64,000 nucleotides of DNA from Ulva prolifera (GCA_023078555.1 CM041199.1:3220513-3284512); one strand, 5' to 3'; shown: positions 1 through 13,050, counted from the stretch's first letter. Translations and numbers: made by a program. Notes: generated from the sequence alone by a model not told the origin.

Positions 1-479
1 GTGCATGCGTGCGGCTTCGGTCCAACGCCCCTGCATACAAAGCAGCTCACCAACCACAAACGAACAACTAGCTGATAAATGCAAATACCATGTTGACACG
101 AGCAGGCCATGACTGCCGAGCACAGACGAGTGACCACCCAGCATCGGAAATAATGGTAACCGCATGTCGCTACAGCAGGCACATGCGCCCCCGGCACACG
201 TGTGTAGCAGTGTTGGGTCGCATTGCAGCATTTCCAGAATTGCTACCCAGACATTAGACCTGAATATTGGAAAATATTCTAGGTGTTCGGGCCAGATGAC
301 CTGGCACACGTGTGCAGCATGCTGAGTGTGGAAGTGGCGTGGATACCCTCTGGCAGGTTGGTGTGTGTTGAATGGTCTGTCTAGTTTGGCAGCACTGCCT
401 GCTAGCATGATTTTGCTTGTCACTGCCAGGGTGGAGCAGCACGTGGTCGGAGCCTGTGGCAATGCACATGGGCGGAACC
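1..479. other. No gene seen
   Basis: No exon-like frame, repeat or RNA gene could be supported here. It precedes the duplicated block that starts near 480. Confidence 0.5.
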
Positions 480-3399
480 CGTGGCAATGCACATCCTTCT
501 GGCTAAGGCAGGATCCCACAGAGAGGCGACTGTGATGCAACTTGCAGTATGTTGCAAGGCCTGCTGTGTTGCGACCGTCAGTGCATTGCCAAGGCCAGTT
601 AACATGCAGACAGTGTTCACGTCTACCACACCACACAATTCTGTATCCGGCTTCAGGGAAAGATGCAGCAGTGTGGAACATAAAGAGAGAGAGAAAGCAC
701 ACAGTGTTGGAAGGACACCGCACAGCACCACGACCTGCGTGTCATTCGCTGCTTCCATGGCACGCTTACATTCAACAGAGTTCATTGCAGCTGTATAGAG
801 CGCTACTCCAGGGCGGGATGTGTGTGTGTTCCTTGGAGGAGCGTGTGCGGAGCTGACAACGTCACAAGCGTGTACGAAGTGCTGGGTCAGCACGATTGGC
901 TCTAATACGTACCTGTGGCTTCCACTTGATGCCAAATTTGACTGCCTGGGTCATGCCGACGCCACATTGTGGCACTGAAACGTATCTTCGCTACTGAAGG
1001 TGCGCGGGGGATAGCGCCCCGCCACTCGCAACGGAGGGTGGGAGCATCGTGCAGGCTGCACAATTGCATTGAAGAACAGAGATGCCGAGACTCAGTGCAA
1101 GCCCGTGTGTGCATGTTTGGAACTGGACATATAAATGCGAGCGAGCACCCACTGACTGCATCTGATCCTGCAGAGCGCTATCGTGCTTGATCCCATAACA
1201 GGCAATCTTAAAACATTAGATTCAGGCTTCCACGTGTTGACAATTCCAGGTAATTCGCCATGAAGTCTGTTGTTGCAGCACGGGCACCAATAGGATTTTA
1301 CACAGGTCAAGCGCAACGTTCACAACAACTGACGTTGATGCTTTGCAGATCTCCAGCTGCAGCAAACATGGCCACAACAAAGACGGTCTTCCTCTGCAGC
1401 GCTGCAGTGCTGTTCTCTGTGGTGACAGGTGCGTTCTCGGGCCAGTCGCGCCTGGTACAACGCATCCATGGCAATGCAAGCACACCGTACATGCCAGTCC
1501 TGTGGGCCATGCTCAGCATTGCCTTGTTCACCGTGCAAGCCGTGCACTAGGCGTGAAGCTAGATGAACATGACATCTGCGCTTAAGTTCACCGCTGGATA
1601 TCGTATATACTCGTCCAAGGCATCTCCCGCATCTGTGAATCCAGCTGTCCACCCGTCACCGCGATAAGCCCTTCGCGCTGGCTGCTGATCTCCTCCTCAT
1701 ACCGTCACTGCACTGGTGATCTTCATCGCTCTGTACCGTGCAGGTCAAAACGTCTTCGAGAGAATCTGCAACGGGTCTTGCGCCTCGACGTGGGAGCAAT
1801 GCGCAGGCAAAGACATCGGCTTTGCCACGATCAGGCCTTGCTGCAGTGAAGAAGATCACTGTGTGACGGAAACCATTGAGTTCAGCCAGTGCAAGCCCAA
1901 GGACATCCCGCCGTGCCCCTTCGGATCCATCGAGACTTGCTCAGGCATGCCCCCATAAAGCTATACCTGCCCAATTCATGTATTCATGTTTGAGTACAAA
2001 TTCGTATGTAGTGGTATTCTGCGGTGTGAATGAACCTGCTGCCCAGCTCTTACGTGGCATCCACGATCAGAATCGTATGCACCGCTTCGAGAACAGATGC
2101 TGCGATTGAAGCAATATGTTCCCTGGATCAACATTGCTCTCAGTTGATCTGCTTCTCTAGGCGCGATGCTTGCGCCACTGCGGTCTCCCTGCAGCACAGA
2201 TGCACGTCCAAGAACAGCGTTCAATGGATCTCAGTCCCTGGTGTGGTTGCAGGCCCTTCAGTCTGCGATCCCGAAACCGTTGTAGCCACGCTGAGCGGGT
2301 TGTCAGCCAACTTGCGTGTGGACAACGATGCCATCAAGCTGGACTTCTTCCGCGGCGGTCAGCTGGATTACCTCGACTCCACCTGCATCGATGAGTGCCA
2401 GGCAAACGATGCATGCTTTGCCTTCGACGAAACAGCGGACGCAGAGTGCGTCGTTTCCCTCTAGTGCAGTAGATACGCCTGCTCTATCCTCTATTGTGCA
2501 TTTGCGCGTCGCCTCAGCTGCCAGGAAGCGAGACACACTGTCACAGCCAGCTCCTCGGCATCCAGTCCTGATCAAAGCAAACCACATCATGGTGGCATCA
2601 CTTAACTGGCTGCGGTGTCCATGCAGCTGCACTCTGTTTGGCAAGGACCTCTTCACCAGCGGCGACCTGCTGCCGTTCTTCGATGCGCAGATCTTCCTCA
2701 CCAAGTGCTCCCTCCCCGAGCCCAGTGCGCCCCCCACCTCATGCATCCTCCAACTGCCACCGCCCGCTCTCTCGCCTCTTGTTTGTCTAGCACAGCGATG
2801 CGCTGGCTGTGGTGCTCGACCTCCAGTGCATCTGTGTGTGCGAGAAGCTCTTGCCCAGGCTCGGTGCTCGGCTGAAACCGACGGTGGCAGCGCATCTCCG
2901 GAACACATTGCCATGCATCGTCTTCACTCAGTTCAGCGATGATTGCCACACATGTGTCACGCCCGATTAATACGCCCTGTCTACCCATCGCCCGAGCCAC
3001 GGTCATGGTGGTTCTGTTGCGCGCACCACAGCAGCCTGAACTGACAGCGTGCCACCGTGTCCCTTGAGCCACACGCGCCGACGCTCTGCTGCGCCACGTG
3101 CAGTTTGCGAGATCGCGACGGACGAAGTGGTCGTCCTGAACCCCGAGAGCACCCCCGACGGCGGGCCCCACCAGATGCACTTCGATCCCGACTTTGCGCA
3201 GTTCTTCGTCACCCCCGCGAACTACGCCCTCATCGCCGGCATCAACGTGTGCCGCCTGCAGCGCACCGAGCTCGGGGGCTGCATCGGCTTTGCGATCGAA
3301 GGCACGGCGGTCACTCTGCTGTACCCCGCTCAGGAGGGCACCGTGGACTACCGCGGCAACCCTGATGGAGGGGTGTACAGCATTGAGGGCTGCCTGTAG
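480..3399 (+). repeat. Segmental duplication, copy 1 (partner at about 9490-13050)
   Basis: This block and the one about 9 kb downstream match in the same order and orientation. Matches include non-coding landmarks (GGCAGGAT near 510 and 9517; GAAGTGCTGG near 878 and 9900; CCACTCGC near 1020 and 10047), the signal-peptide exon, the CBM1-like exon and the terminal exon. Similarity in flanking DNA shows duplication of genomic DNA rather than a retrocopy. Divergence is considerable, so it is not recent. Confidence 0.75.
1368..3399 (+). CDS. Secreted cysteine-rich protein with CBM1-like module (5 exons)
   Basis: Proposed exons: 1368-1428, 1744-1944, 2253-2445, 2627-2724 and 3104-3399. They join to 849 bases, exactly 283 codons including the TAG stop, giving 282 aa. 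Residues 1-20 (MATTKTVFLCSAAVLFSVVT) are a signal peptide. Exon 2 is bounded by phase-1 introns and holds WEQCAGKD, RPCC and FSQCKP. That spacing resembles fungal-type cellulose-binding module 1 (W-x-x-C-x-G ... S-Q-C), though the usual aromatic residues are not all present. Exon 3 has a compact motif C-x3-C-x5-C-F-A-F. The last exon has C-R-L and C-I-G-F, also found in the downstream duplicate. Donors are GTGCGT, GC-ATGC, GTGCGT and GTGCGC; acceptors end in CAG. A role on extracellular polysaccharide or cell wall is inference. Exon 3 and 4 borders are the least certain. Confidence 0.6.
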
Positions 3400-6281
3400 G
3401 TCTTTTGTTCCCGTCCTTTGGTGCTATACATGAAGTTGCGGCTGACCTGGAGATCGTCCCTGGAATGGAACGCGGCTGTTTGCTGCTGTTTGCGTATCGG
3501 CTGCTTTGTCCGCGCCGGCCGAGTCCAGCTCCTCCGCATCGCCCGGCATCTGAGCTTTGGCGCGGCGATGCCTGTGATGTCTTGCTGTAGCCGATCGTGC
3601 ATGCACGCTCTGGTGATATCTGATGTAGTGTGTGGGAGAAGTGTTTAGTGATAGGCTCCTGTGCGATGTGCCCCTCGCGAGGCAAAGGTTATGATGATGG
3701 TTCATGTAAACAGATGTGAATGTTGGTTGCTGTATGATATTTTCATTCGCAAGCTCCCGCTGCCGTTGGCAGTGGACAAGGCGGTCATCATCCTGCGCAC
3801 CATCATGTGCACGAGCCTTACGCAGGTGCAAGCCACTTTGGTTTCCACTGGCTTGGATTCCATACCAACTTGTGAACGATGTATGGATTTGCAGTGACTG
3901 CACCGCGTGTGATCAAGAATTTTGGTTTTCAAACAAGAAAAGGGTGCATATGCTGCATGATCTGTCAGCCAATGTCACAGACCGCTGCATGCATGCAGCT
4001 CCAACATGTAATGAGTGCCGTTGAACTGAAGTGCAGCAGATTACACCGGCGTGGCATGGTGTGCTCATGTGGCCGGCGGGTCTGAGGGACAACACCCACA
4101 TGGCATGGACGTATACTATAGCACTGCCAGGCTCTGCGGCTTCTCGAGATCTACTTCAGAAGAGATTGAAGTCATCAAACTTTGACATGGCCACAGGCCA
4201 TTGAATGTCTTGGTGCTGCATGGCTTGTGCGGGCACTGCCGTTGAGCAGCACAGAAGCTGTGGCTGGGGCGGCCCCGGTTGCTGCAAGCGAGGCTGCATG
4301 GGTTTGGGTTTACTATCCGAGGTAGAAGAGTGCACTGGTTGTTGCTGGTTACACGACAGTCACGGACAGACACGAAAGGTTTCGGCCTTGCCAAAGGGCC
4401 TCGATCATCAGATGTCTAGGTGAGTCAAGCAAACAACATCGATGCCAGAAAGCATGTTCCTAATATGTAGCCCTCGAGAGCGACGCTGTCTGCGTCCGGC
4501 AATCCACCGGGAGCACAGAAAAACCCAACATGGGGTAAGACAACGGGACAATGACATCACGTCGCCCACAAGAGTGAGCAATAGTATGCATGCAAGAGGC
4601 ACCGCACAGTGCACCTCCGCAGCACCCTTACCACGCGTGGCAGCGGCCCCGCGAGAAGAAATGGCAACTGCCAAAAGAACGCAGGAGAAAGGAAAAGCTA
4701 GCTAGGTAGCTTATAGGTAGCAGTGTCCACGAACAGCGAACAGCCAAGCGCAACCAGGCCAAGCCCAGGTGGGGACAAGACAACCAAAGGGACACCAAAC
4801 CACAAACCAAATCACACAAGAGCAAGTCCATGTCGGCAGCCAACAGACACCCGCCAGATGACGCGCAGCGACCAAGCCCATCTGGATCTAGATCGATCAC
4901 GTCGCAGCCAAAGGCAGCCAAAAGCCGCAGAAACACATCCCTGCCGGCGTAGAATTCGTCCTCCAGGATGCCAGGATGGAAGGTGCACTGTGGCTGGCCG
5001 CATGCGTGTGCGGTGTGACCATGTATGTGTGCATCGATGACATCACAGCTATACAGTTTACACCACCCGAGTGGTGTCAGATTGGCAATCCGTGAAAACA
5101 TGCTGTCAAAATGCATGTTTCAGCCACTGCTCTCTATTCATTGGAGCTGCAAAACCATGGATCTTCACCATCTCTGCGACAACAATCCAGCACATGCTGA
5201 CGGGGTCAGGGAGTGTAGATACTATCTCCAATCCGATTGGAGATAGTATGAGTCTGAGATGGTTGTGGGCAGGCTGGTCTGAATCTGCCCTGGCAGCATG
5301 CCTAGCCGGCAGCTGTACATGGATGTGGCATACACCTTGCACACGGATAGATTTCAGGCTGCAGGTGTGCAGCGCCTACTGGGTAGTATCGGTGCGTGCA
5401 TTTGCTGATAAACCGGTATCTCCTCAGTGGCGCAGGGCTCCGTGCTTGGCGGTGTGAGCCCCTCATTTGCAGCAATGGCATCTGGATCGACACAGGTCCG
5501 CAAGTCCCACCCACAGGCTTGCAAGATAAATGTAGTCCATCTGCTGTAACTGATCCTGCTTGCAACTGTCAGTACGCATCGGCACTCGTGGTAAACGTGC
5601 ACCGCAAGCAAAGCATTCGTGATATCTTACTTTGTTACGTACAGGTGCTACCGCAGCCATCAATCCCCACGCATTCTGCAAGAATTTTTTGCGTCTGGCT
5701 TTGGATAACGCCGGTGGTCTCGTCCGCGCTTTGTCTTACGCCCACTTCCGCGCAGCTGCAGGCACACGGCTTCTCCACATCATCCGCATCGGCCAAGAGA
5801 GGTGTGACTCTGCCGTAACGCACTCTACGCTAAGATGTTGTCTTTGCCAACACCGTGGGGCTTTCGCAATGGCACATTACCAGATGCTGGCGCAAACGTC
5901 AACAAGGTGCACGGCAAGGCCCCACACTTTAAGCTGCGTCACAACATTGAGCTTGAATATGTCACAGCTGTGCTACTGTTTCTGTCACCTGCCTGAGTAA
6001 TGCACCTGCACGGGTGCTTTAGCGTTGCTGTCGCAGTACCGTCCACCACATCGCATCCCTTATTGCATGGCCCACAGGTTCTCACAATGTCTGACAGTGT
6101 CATGACAGAGGCTGGGCCAAAGTGTTTGGCTCGCATAGTGCCTGCTGTTGGGGGTGGGGTGACACGACAAGCGCGTCCTGCTGTTTCTCTGCTGAGGTTT
6201 TTGATTGGGCATCTTGCTAGGCTTCCACAGTATATACAAGATGGCTGATATCAACGTACAGGTCGCTTTCGTTGAGAAAGA
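3400..6281. other. Mostly non-coding; possible exon near 5645-5807
   Basis: No protein could be supported over most of this stretch. One possible exon follows ACAG at about 5644 and runs to a GTGTGA-type donor near 5807; its frame (start ATAAINPHAFCKNFLRLALD) is open but matches nothing I recognise. A minus-strand reading frame at 4628-5116 is listed under rejected items. Confidence 0.3.
5219..5249. repeat. Near-perfect 31-bp palindrome
   Basis: Two 15-base arms (ATACTATCTCCAATC and its exact reverse complement) are separated by a single C. As RNA or single-stranded DNA this is a tight hairpin. No tract of T follows that would suggest a terminator. Confidence 0.85.
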
Positions 6282-9220
6282 ATGACTCGTGACAACGAAC
6301 CTGGCGACGCTGCAGCGACTGTCCTCCACCTCCAGGCAGGCACATTCTCATTTCATTCCCCGAACTCTGGCGTGGTAGAAATCCCTAATGAGTCCATCAG
6401 GCATAGCAAGCTGCTTCAGGACCTCGTGGACAGCACTGATGTTTCAGCAGAGGCCGAGGTGCCGATCACTGCAGCAGCTATGCAACTGTGGCTCTGCAGC
6501 ACTCAGCGCAACAGCTTTCCTGGACACCGCACTCGCAGCAAGCTCTGCCAACATGGCTCTCATCTTGGAACCACTGGCGTCAGCGTCGAAACCCCAAAGC
6601 AACGTTCTTGTCCGCCTGGCGTGGAAGGGCATGATTTGGCGAGAACTCCATCCAGCAACTTGTGCCTGAGCGTCCATGACAGCATCATACTGATGATGGT
6701 GTGTCACCTCTTTCGTCGGGAGCTCGCTGTTGGACATGATCAGTGCCCTCAGCTGTCTGCCAGTGAGTTGAGCTCTGACCCTATTGGAAACACGGCTGTA
6801 TGGATCCTAGCAGGAATCTCCTGCAGCTGCCATGGTCGCTTGCAAAAGCAGCCGAGGTGACAGTCCGGTCACCAGAAGTTCCATTGCCTGCAGGCTGCAG
6901 ATGTCTTGATTGATGACCGCACCAAGGCCTCCTGCGCACGCACCATCTCCACTACGATGCTGGAGAGCCTTCCTGACGAACTTGCTGAGATTGGCGAGGT
7001 GGGACTGTCCCTGGCAATCAATAGTGTGGCTTGTACTGTTGATCACCAAATCGTGTCACACCATCCATTGCCTCCGTGCAAACCGACTTCCAAACCATGG
7101 TAGGTTACGAGACAGGCCAGCACCCACTGCAACCTGTCACTTCAGCTTGAGCTGGCTCCCGGCGATATCTCAATGGCACATGTCGCTGCGCTCTCCATGC
7201 ACACGTGCCCTCATGCATGCCTGTATTGCCAGCTGTCGTCTGGTGCAGCTGACAAGGCTCCCGCCCCCCACGTGGTACTAACATGCAGGCCATCCAGGCA
7301 CTGCAAGAGCACCTCCAGCTGGCTGTCCTCTCGGCCGCGCCCCTCGCCTACTGCCTTGCTGATCTCCCACCTTCCTGGCACCCCCGCGCCCTCCATGCCC
7401 ACTACCCCTCCGCAGATGCCGCTGCCTCCCTTGCCCTCACCCGCCTCCCAGTGCCAGTCGTCCACATCGCCCTGTCCGCCGCCACTGCGTTGAGCAGTCT
7501 GCACACCCTGTCCCTCGCAGGCCTCACCCTGCCCTTTGACTGCGCCCCATGCATTCTGCTGTTGGAGGCGCTCCCAGCTCTCACCTCCCTCAACCTCCAC
7601 GACGTCGGCCTCCGCCGGCCGGCCGCCGCCGCCCTCGCCGCCGTGCTGCCCACGCTGCGGCAGCTGCGCAGCCTCGACCTCAGCAGCAACCGCGTCACAG
7701 CACCGCTCATGGAAGCGCTCGCGCCAGCGCTGCGGCGCTGCACCGCCCTGCGCTCCCTCGATCTCTGGAACACCCTCAGCCTGAACAGCGCCGCCGACAC
7801 CCTCTCGCTTGAAGACCTTGCGCCGGCTGTCGGACAGATGCTGCACCTGACTGCCCTGGGAATTGGTGTGTACTGGGCGACTCGAAGGCACGATTGTGAT
7901 ATCTGGTCATGTCAAGGCGGGCGGCCATCTGCGCCGGCTTGCCGTGCCCTCGCCACAAGCCTCCAGCGGCTGCCGCAGCTAGTGGACCTGAAACTCAATC
8001 TGTTCAACTGCGCCGTTCCTGTTGGCCACGCGCCGGCTCTCTTTGCTGCTGTTGCACAGCTGACTCAGCTGCAGCGGCTGCACTGGGCATTCCCACGCGC
8101 CCCCTCCAATGCTCCTCCGCAACGCCTCGCGGTGACTCTGCTCACGTCTGTCTACCTCGACTTCCTTCCTGGCAACAACGAGCAAGATGTGGGCGTCGCC
8201 GTCTCCCACACGGTGGCAGCCCTCGCCAACCTCCCGGCGCTGCCGCAGCTTGAGGTCCTGTGGCTGAGGTGTGCAATCCGAGATGACCATGAAAGTGCCG
8301 GCGAGCCGTGCGTGACACTGGCCACAGTTCTGCCGCAGATGGCGTGCCTCAGCCGCTTGGAGCTCCTTGCAGCGCCCCTGTACGCACATGGAAAGACCGT
8401 GCCGAGCCCCGGAGCGGCGTCAGTTGTCGAGGTCGTGGAGGCCGCCGTGTGCATGCCGCACCTGAAGCGTGTGCGCGTTCCAGTGCCGGTTGTGGAGAGT
8501 GCTAAGGAGCGCGTTGTTGCTGCTCTCGAACAGGTGGCAGCCCGCATGCAGCTGTCGGTGGACCTGTACCTGCGGGCCCAGGGCGCACCGCGCGGATGTG
8601 CGCGTGTCCTGGCTGCGTATGTGGCTGTGTTTCCCTACGTGCACACGCTAGATGTGGTGTGCGACATGGGGGACGCCAGACTGAAGCCGCTGCTGACTGC
8701 CGTGTCTGCTCTGAGACGACTCCACACGCTCAGCGTGGTGGCAGATGTGGCGTCATTCAGAGGCAGTGCCATTGCAGCGCTTCTGAAGAAATTGCCCAGC
8801 CTTGAATCTCTAGTGCGATTGAACTGGTTTGTCAGAGGCGACAGAGATGAGAAGTATCGTATGGGCACCTTCGCCGAGGGTGTGCGGCGCCTCACGGCCC
8901 TGACCCGCCTCGGCTTTGACATCGACGTGCACCCTGAGCAGGATCAGGCGCAGTTCCTGAGAGCTCTTCCCTCCCTCCCTCTCCTGCAGGCTCTTGACCT
9001 GGGCTGGTTCTCGAGATGGACTGCCGCGCCGTGCAGCGACGTGCTGCCGCAGCTGCACCTGAAGCGTCTGCTCTCGCGCCGGGGTGATGTTCTGGACGTT
9101 GTGCCACGCCTGGAGCACCTCCGGTGCGTGCTGGGCGAAGGCAGGTACGGCGGTGCAAATCGAAGTCTACGGAAGGCAGTAGCAGCGCTGCCAGCGTTTC
9201 AGTTTGCGGGTGACGGTTGA
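6282..9220 (+). CDS. Leucine-rich-repeat protein, probably with SKP1/BTB-like N-terminus
   Basis: The secure part is an open frame from about 7289 to TGA at 9220. About 640 residues hold a series of LRRs of the ribonuclease-inhibitor type, for example LTSLNLHDVGL, LRSLDLSSNRV and LRSLDLWNTL, becoming less regular toward the C-terminus. Upstream, an exon-like frame from ATG 6282 contains GVVEIPNESIRHSKLLQDLV followed by VPITAAAMQLWL. This looks like the N-terminal half of the SKP1/POZ fold. A second exon (6894-6998, acceptor CCTGCAG, donor GTGGGA) reads AADVLIDDRTKASCARTIST, like the helices that follow in SKP1. Exon 6894-6998 joins 7289 in phase 0 at an ATGCAG acceptor. The exact end of the first exon, and possibly one small exon, are unresolved. 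Such a protein would suit a ubiquitin-ligase adaptor, but that is inference. Confidence 0.55.
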
Positions 9221-10432
9221 CCGGGACAGCACCAAGAACAGTGGTGTGCTCTGCAGTGGGCAGCAGTGCCCGCCTGAGTGGGGCTCGAGGTCATTTCAGC
9301 GCCCTAGAATGCCCCAGGTGGACCAATTCCAGTTCTGTTCGCCGTCTTCAGGTTTCCGACCTGAGAACGTGAGGAAAGATACACAATTTGTGCTGTAGTA
9401 TGAGTCTGTTGCGTGTGGCAGTGCTGCAGGCTGCTGGCACGCGATGTGCGTGTCGCTACTACGATGCAGTCGTACTCGGGCGAAAACTGTGATAATTCAC
9501 GGAATTTGGCTCAGGCAGGATGCCACAGAGCAGCTGGAGTAATGGCGTGACGAGTCTTTCAGACCAGTGCATGGGCAGTGGGCCACAGCACGTTCGTGTC
9601 GTATCAAGATGTAGCACCTTAGATACTACTACATGCATCGCTGAGAAAGTGTCTGGGACACAGTGTCCGCTTTCAGATATAGCATCAGGTAACCTACCAA
9701 GAGCATACTTCACTGAAGGTGTATGACACAGCACAACAACCTGCATGCGACTGAACGAAACTGCAGATGTGTTCCGCTCCAGCATATTCCATTGCAGTTG
9801 AATGAGAGGGCTGCAGCTGAACTAGAGGGCTGCACTGGTGCCGGAGATGTATGTTCAATTGAGGAGCTGGTGGGGAGCTGCCGACTTCCCATGTGGACAC
9901 GAAGTGCTGGTCAGCAACTCGGGCTGTGAAACTTACCTCTGAACTCTGCTTGAAGCCACGGTTGGCTGTCCGGGTCAGGCGCAAGCCTGTTCGGCGCTGC
10001 GACGTCTCCTCGCGCCTGAAGGTGTGCGGCGGGTTATTGACCAGCCACTCGCGACGGAGGGTACAGAGCATCGCAAACGATGTACATGCGCCTTGAGGAA
10101 GCATGAGTGACTGCCTGGCCCCGGCGAAAGCGCATGCTTGAACGGCGGGACTGCAGACACAAATGGGCGAGCATCTACTGCTTGCATCTGACGAAGTGGA
10201 GCTCACACGTGATCAAGCGCAGCTTAGCCTAGCACTGATTCAAGCATCCGGGCGCTGCAGATTCGCGGTAATGTCCGCCATGAAGCCTGTCGTTGTGGCA
10301 GAGATGCAAAGCGAGCTGAGGCACCGGTGCCTGCTACCCTGCTAACCAGTAAAGCCACCCTCCTCAACGGACACAATGACTGGGATTCAGGTTTACCTTC
10401 TGCACAGATGCAATTTCACACCAGTTACGGCC

Positions 10433-13045
10433 ATGATGAACATTGTCTTCCTGTGCAGCGCGGCAGTGCTGTTCACTGTGGTGACAGGTGCTGCCTCGCC
10501 CCAGCTCGGCCCTACGACTTGAGCCTGTCAATCCATGCATACCATCCACGCCATGGAGACGGCCAGCCTGCGAACAAAAAGCATCACCTTCCTTGGTATA
10601 AATTTGATATCTTAGCGTGACACTAGGTTTCAGCTAAACATAGCTCGCTCAATGCACCTGTGCTGCAAGCTTGAGTGTTCTCGCGTCCAAGCCATCTCGC
10701 GGTCCTGTAACTCCACGGTTGATACTGCCGGCATTTGTATCCACCGCTAATCACATATATACACAGTGCATATACACAGGGGTGCTTTATCGCGGTGAAC
10801 TGTGCAGGTCAAGACTTGGTCTGAAGTGGGTCTTGCGTCGCGAGGTGGGCGCAATGCACAGGCAACGAGATCGCCTCTGGCACCATTATGCCTTGCTACA
10901 GTGATAACTATCACGTCGAGCATGCATCGCAATACAGCCAGTGCCTGCCCAAGGCTCAGGGCGTCCCGTCGTCATGGCCAAGCGGAGCCATCCTGACCTG
11001 CGCAGGCATGCTCCAAGATATGCAGATCCACATGTCATGAGCTCATCAAGAAATGCAATAAGTGCATGTTTGGCTGTGCGGTGCGGACGATAATGCTGCA
11101 CATCTCGCAGGTGGCACACACGATCATCGTTTGCACCTACATCCTGATTTCAGATGCTCCACTTGCACGAGATTCCATGGATTACTTAACTATAGGATCC
11201 TGCATGATCGAGCACGATGCTTGCACGGTTTTGGTGTCATTACAACATTACACCACTCATCCAGGAAGTCTCCATCCCTGTCGCCTGGCTCTCGTGCACA
11301 ATATCGCCCCCTGTATTTCCAACCCCACGACGGCCCACAACACGGAAAGGCACCGTGAGAACCACAACTTCCAGCAATGCTGCAGATGAGCAAAGCGCCT
11401 GCGCGGACCCGGCGGCCGTTAAGTGGGTGCAATACGCGGCCTCAGCTGCCTAGGCAGCTCCTTCACCAACGCCCAACGCCAGCTCAACCTCGGCTCGACG
11501 TAGGAGCTCGACGGCTGCGCCGAGGCGTGCGCCGCCAATGCTGACTGCTACGTGACTACGAGTTTGCCCGCGGCGGCAAATGGTGCGCCCCTACGCTGGC
11601 GGGAGCAATCACACTTCCCCATACCATGCTACCATGCTTTGTACAGACCATCCTACTCCTGAAAATACCCCCCCTCCCCCCCCCCCCCCCCCCCCCCCCC
11701 CTTTGTGCATTTCCTCCGATAGCCTGCACACGATGCTGCCCGATCAGAGCACCCCGAGTCGTCACTGCTCTGCACAGCAGTGTTGGGCCCGATTACATAG
11801 AACAATTAATTGCGAATATTCAGCTCTAATTCGGGGTGGCAGTTCTGGAAATGCTGCAAGTCAACCCAACACTGCTGCACAGCGGTCTCGCCTACCCAGA
11901 CCGCTGTATCTTGACATGCAGTAGTCTGGGGTGGTGTATAAATGGGCTGACATACATGAACTGATGCTGCGTGTTCAGCCTGAAACTTTGATGTCATCGG
12001 TTGGTTTTCAAATTTAGCTTCAGATGGTTTCCAGCCAGCCGGCCGGCTGGCAGTGAAGCATTTGAGGGGTCCCACCGAGCTCTGCATCCAGCCGCAAGAG
12101 CTTTCCGCCGGTGTGGCACAGAAATGTGATTGCACAGGGCAAGGGTCTACGATAATTGAAAAATAGCACACTGCCACGACATCACAGAGCACTTGAGCGT
12201 TGCTGCTAGCGGGCCTACGTGTCCCGTGTCGGCCGCACCTCGGTACTGCTGCAGCTGCGTGCACCTCTCTCGTGTTAGGTTATGATTAATGCGCAGAGTT
12301 TGGTGTGTAGCTGGGGCCTCTGGGCGCGCGGCCGCATTGCCACAGCGCCCTTGCTCAAGGACGTCTACAACGAACCAACCCAACCTCGAGCCGTCCCTCC
12401 ACAACAACATCTCATTTGTCAACCGCTTCACACCCCCTGCTCGTGCGCCTCCCTCCTGATGCTCCTTCTGATCGTTCAGGCCACAACTCATGTGTGCACC
12501 ATGCATGCAAAATACGTTCTCCCGTCAACCTCCTTGCACTTTCTACAATCGTCCAGCACATTCCTACCACGCATCACAAGTCAACTCACGACTTGCGAGA
12601 CTCACCTGGAGTTTGATGGGTCGGCAGCAGGTTGGAGGTTTCCCATGCATGCGTGTATGCATCTGGCGGTGGTGCGGTGCAGTGTGTGCCCCGGCGGGGA
12701 GGTGCGCGCGGTCGGCGCCGACACCGGCCCCTTCTTCAAACACAGAGAGGCCGGCGGCGGCAGTTCTGACCGCGACCGCGCCGCGTCCTTCTACACAACC
12801 GGCGACGCCGACGACACCTTCACGGCATGCATCGCCGTCTGCCGCCTCTCGCAGGATTCGCCCGGCGTTGCCGGTCGGCTGCACTGCATCGGCTTCGCGC
12901 TTGACGTCGAGGAAGTCGAGGGGGCACAGCGCACGCTGTGTGCACGCTGCTGTACGGCAACTCCGACGTCGCGCCGGAGAACGTGCCAAGCGTGGAGCCG
13001 CGCATCTTCTCGCTGGACGACTGCCCGACGAGCACTGACCCTGGT
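10433..13045 (+). pseudogene. Decayed paralogue of the 1.4-3.4 kb secreted cysteine-rich gene
   Basis: Exon 1 (about 10433-10487) still encodes a signal peptide (MMNIVFLCSAAVLFTVVT) ending at the equivalent donor, GTGCTG. The CBM1-like exon (about 10806-11007) aligns base by base, with the same GC donor context (CAG then GCATGC). It has an early in-frame TGA (codon 6, GTC TGA) and lost cysteines. The exon-3 equivalent lies near 11387-11560 (ELDGCAEACAANADC in one frame). The terminal exon (about 12672-13045) keeps CIAVCRLS and LHCIGFAL, then shifts frame near 12945 before LLYGNSDVAPENVP and a TAG. It looks like a dead copy, though the last exon alone is well preserved and use in a new transcript cannot be excluded. 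Confidence 0.6.
11668..11701 (+). repeat. Poly-C tract
   Basis: About 34 bases of almost pure C broken by one T, inside an intron of the decayed gene. The proline-rich reading frames across it are artefacts. Confidence 0.9.
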
Positions 13046-13050
13046 TAGTT

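Larger units (their letters stand above)
9490..13050 (+). repeat. Segmental duplication, copy 2 (partner at about 480-3399)
   Basis: Colinear with the first block over the upstream flank (for example CATGAAGCCTGTCGTTG at 10278 against CATGAAGTCTGTTGTTG at 1259) and the exons. It is longer because its introns, notably 11.6-12.6 kb, have grown and include a poly-C tract. Confidence 0.75.

Noticed and set aside
4628-5116. Minus-strand frame of 162 codons with DLDPDG
   Set aside because: The D-x-D-x-D-G piece lacks the rest of an EF-hand loop (no acidic residue at position 12); no signal, repeat or splice partner supports it.
11626-11924. Proline-run reading frames over the poly-C tract
   Set aside because: Simple-sequence artefacts in an intron of a decayed gene.
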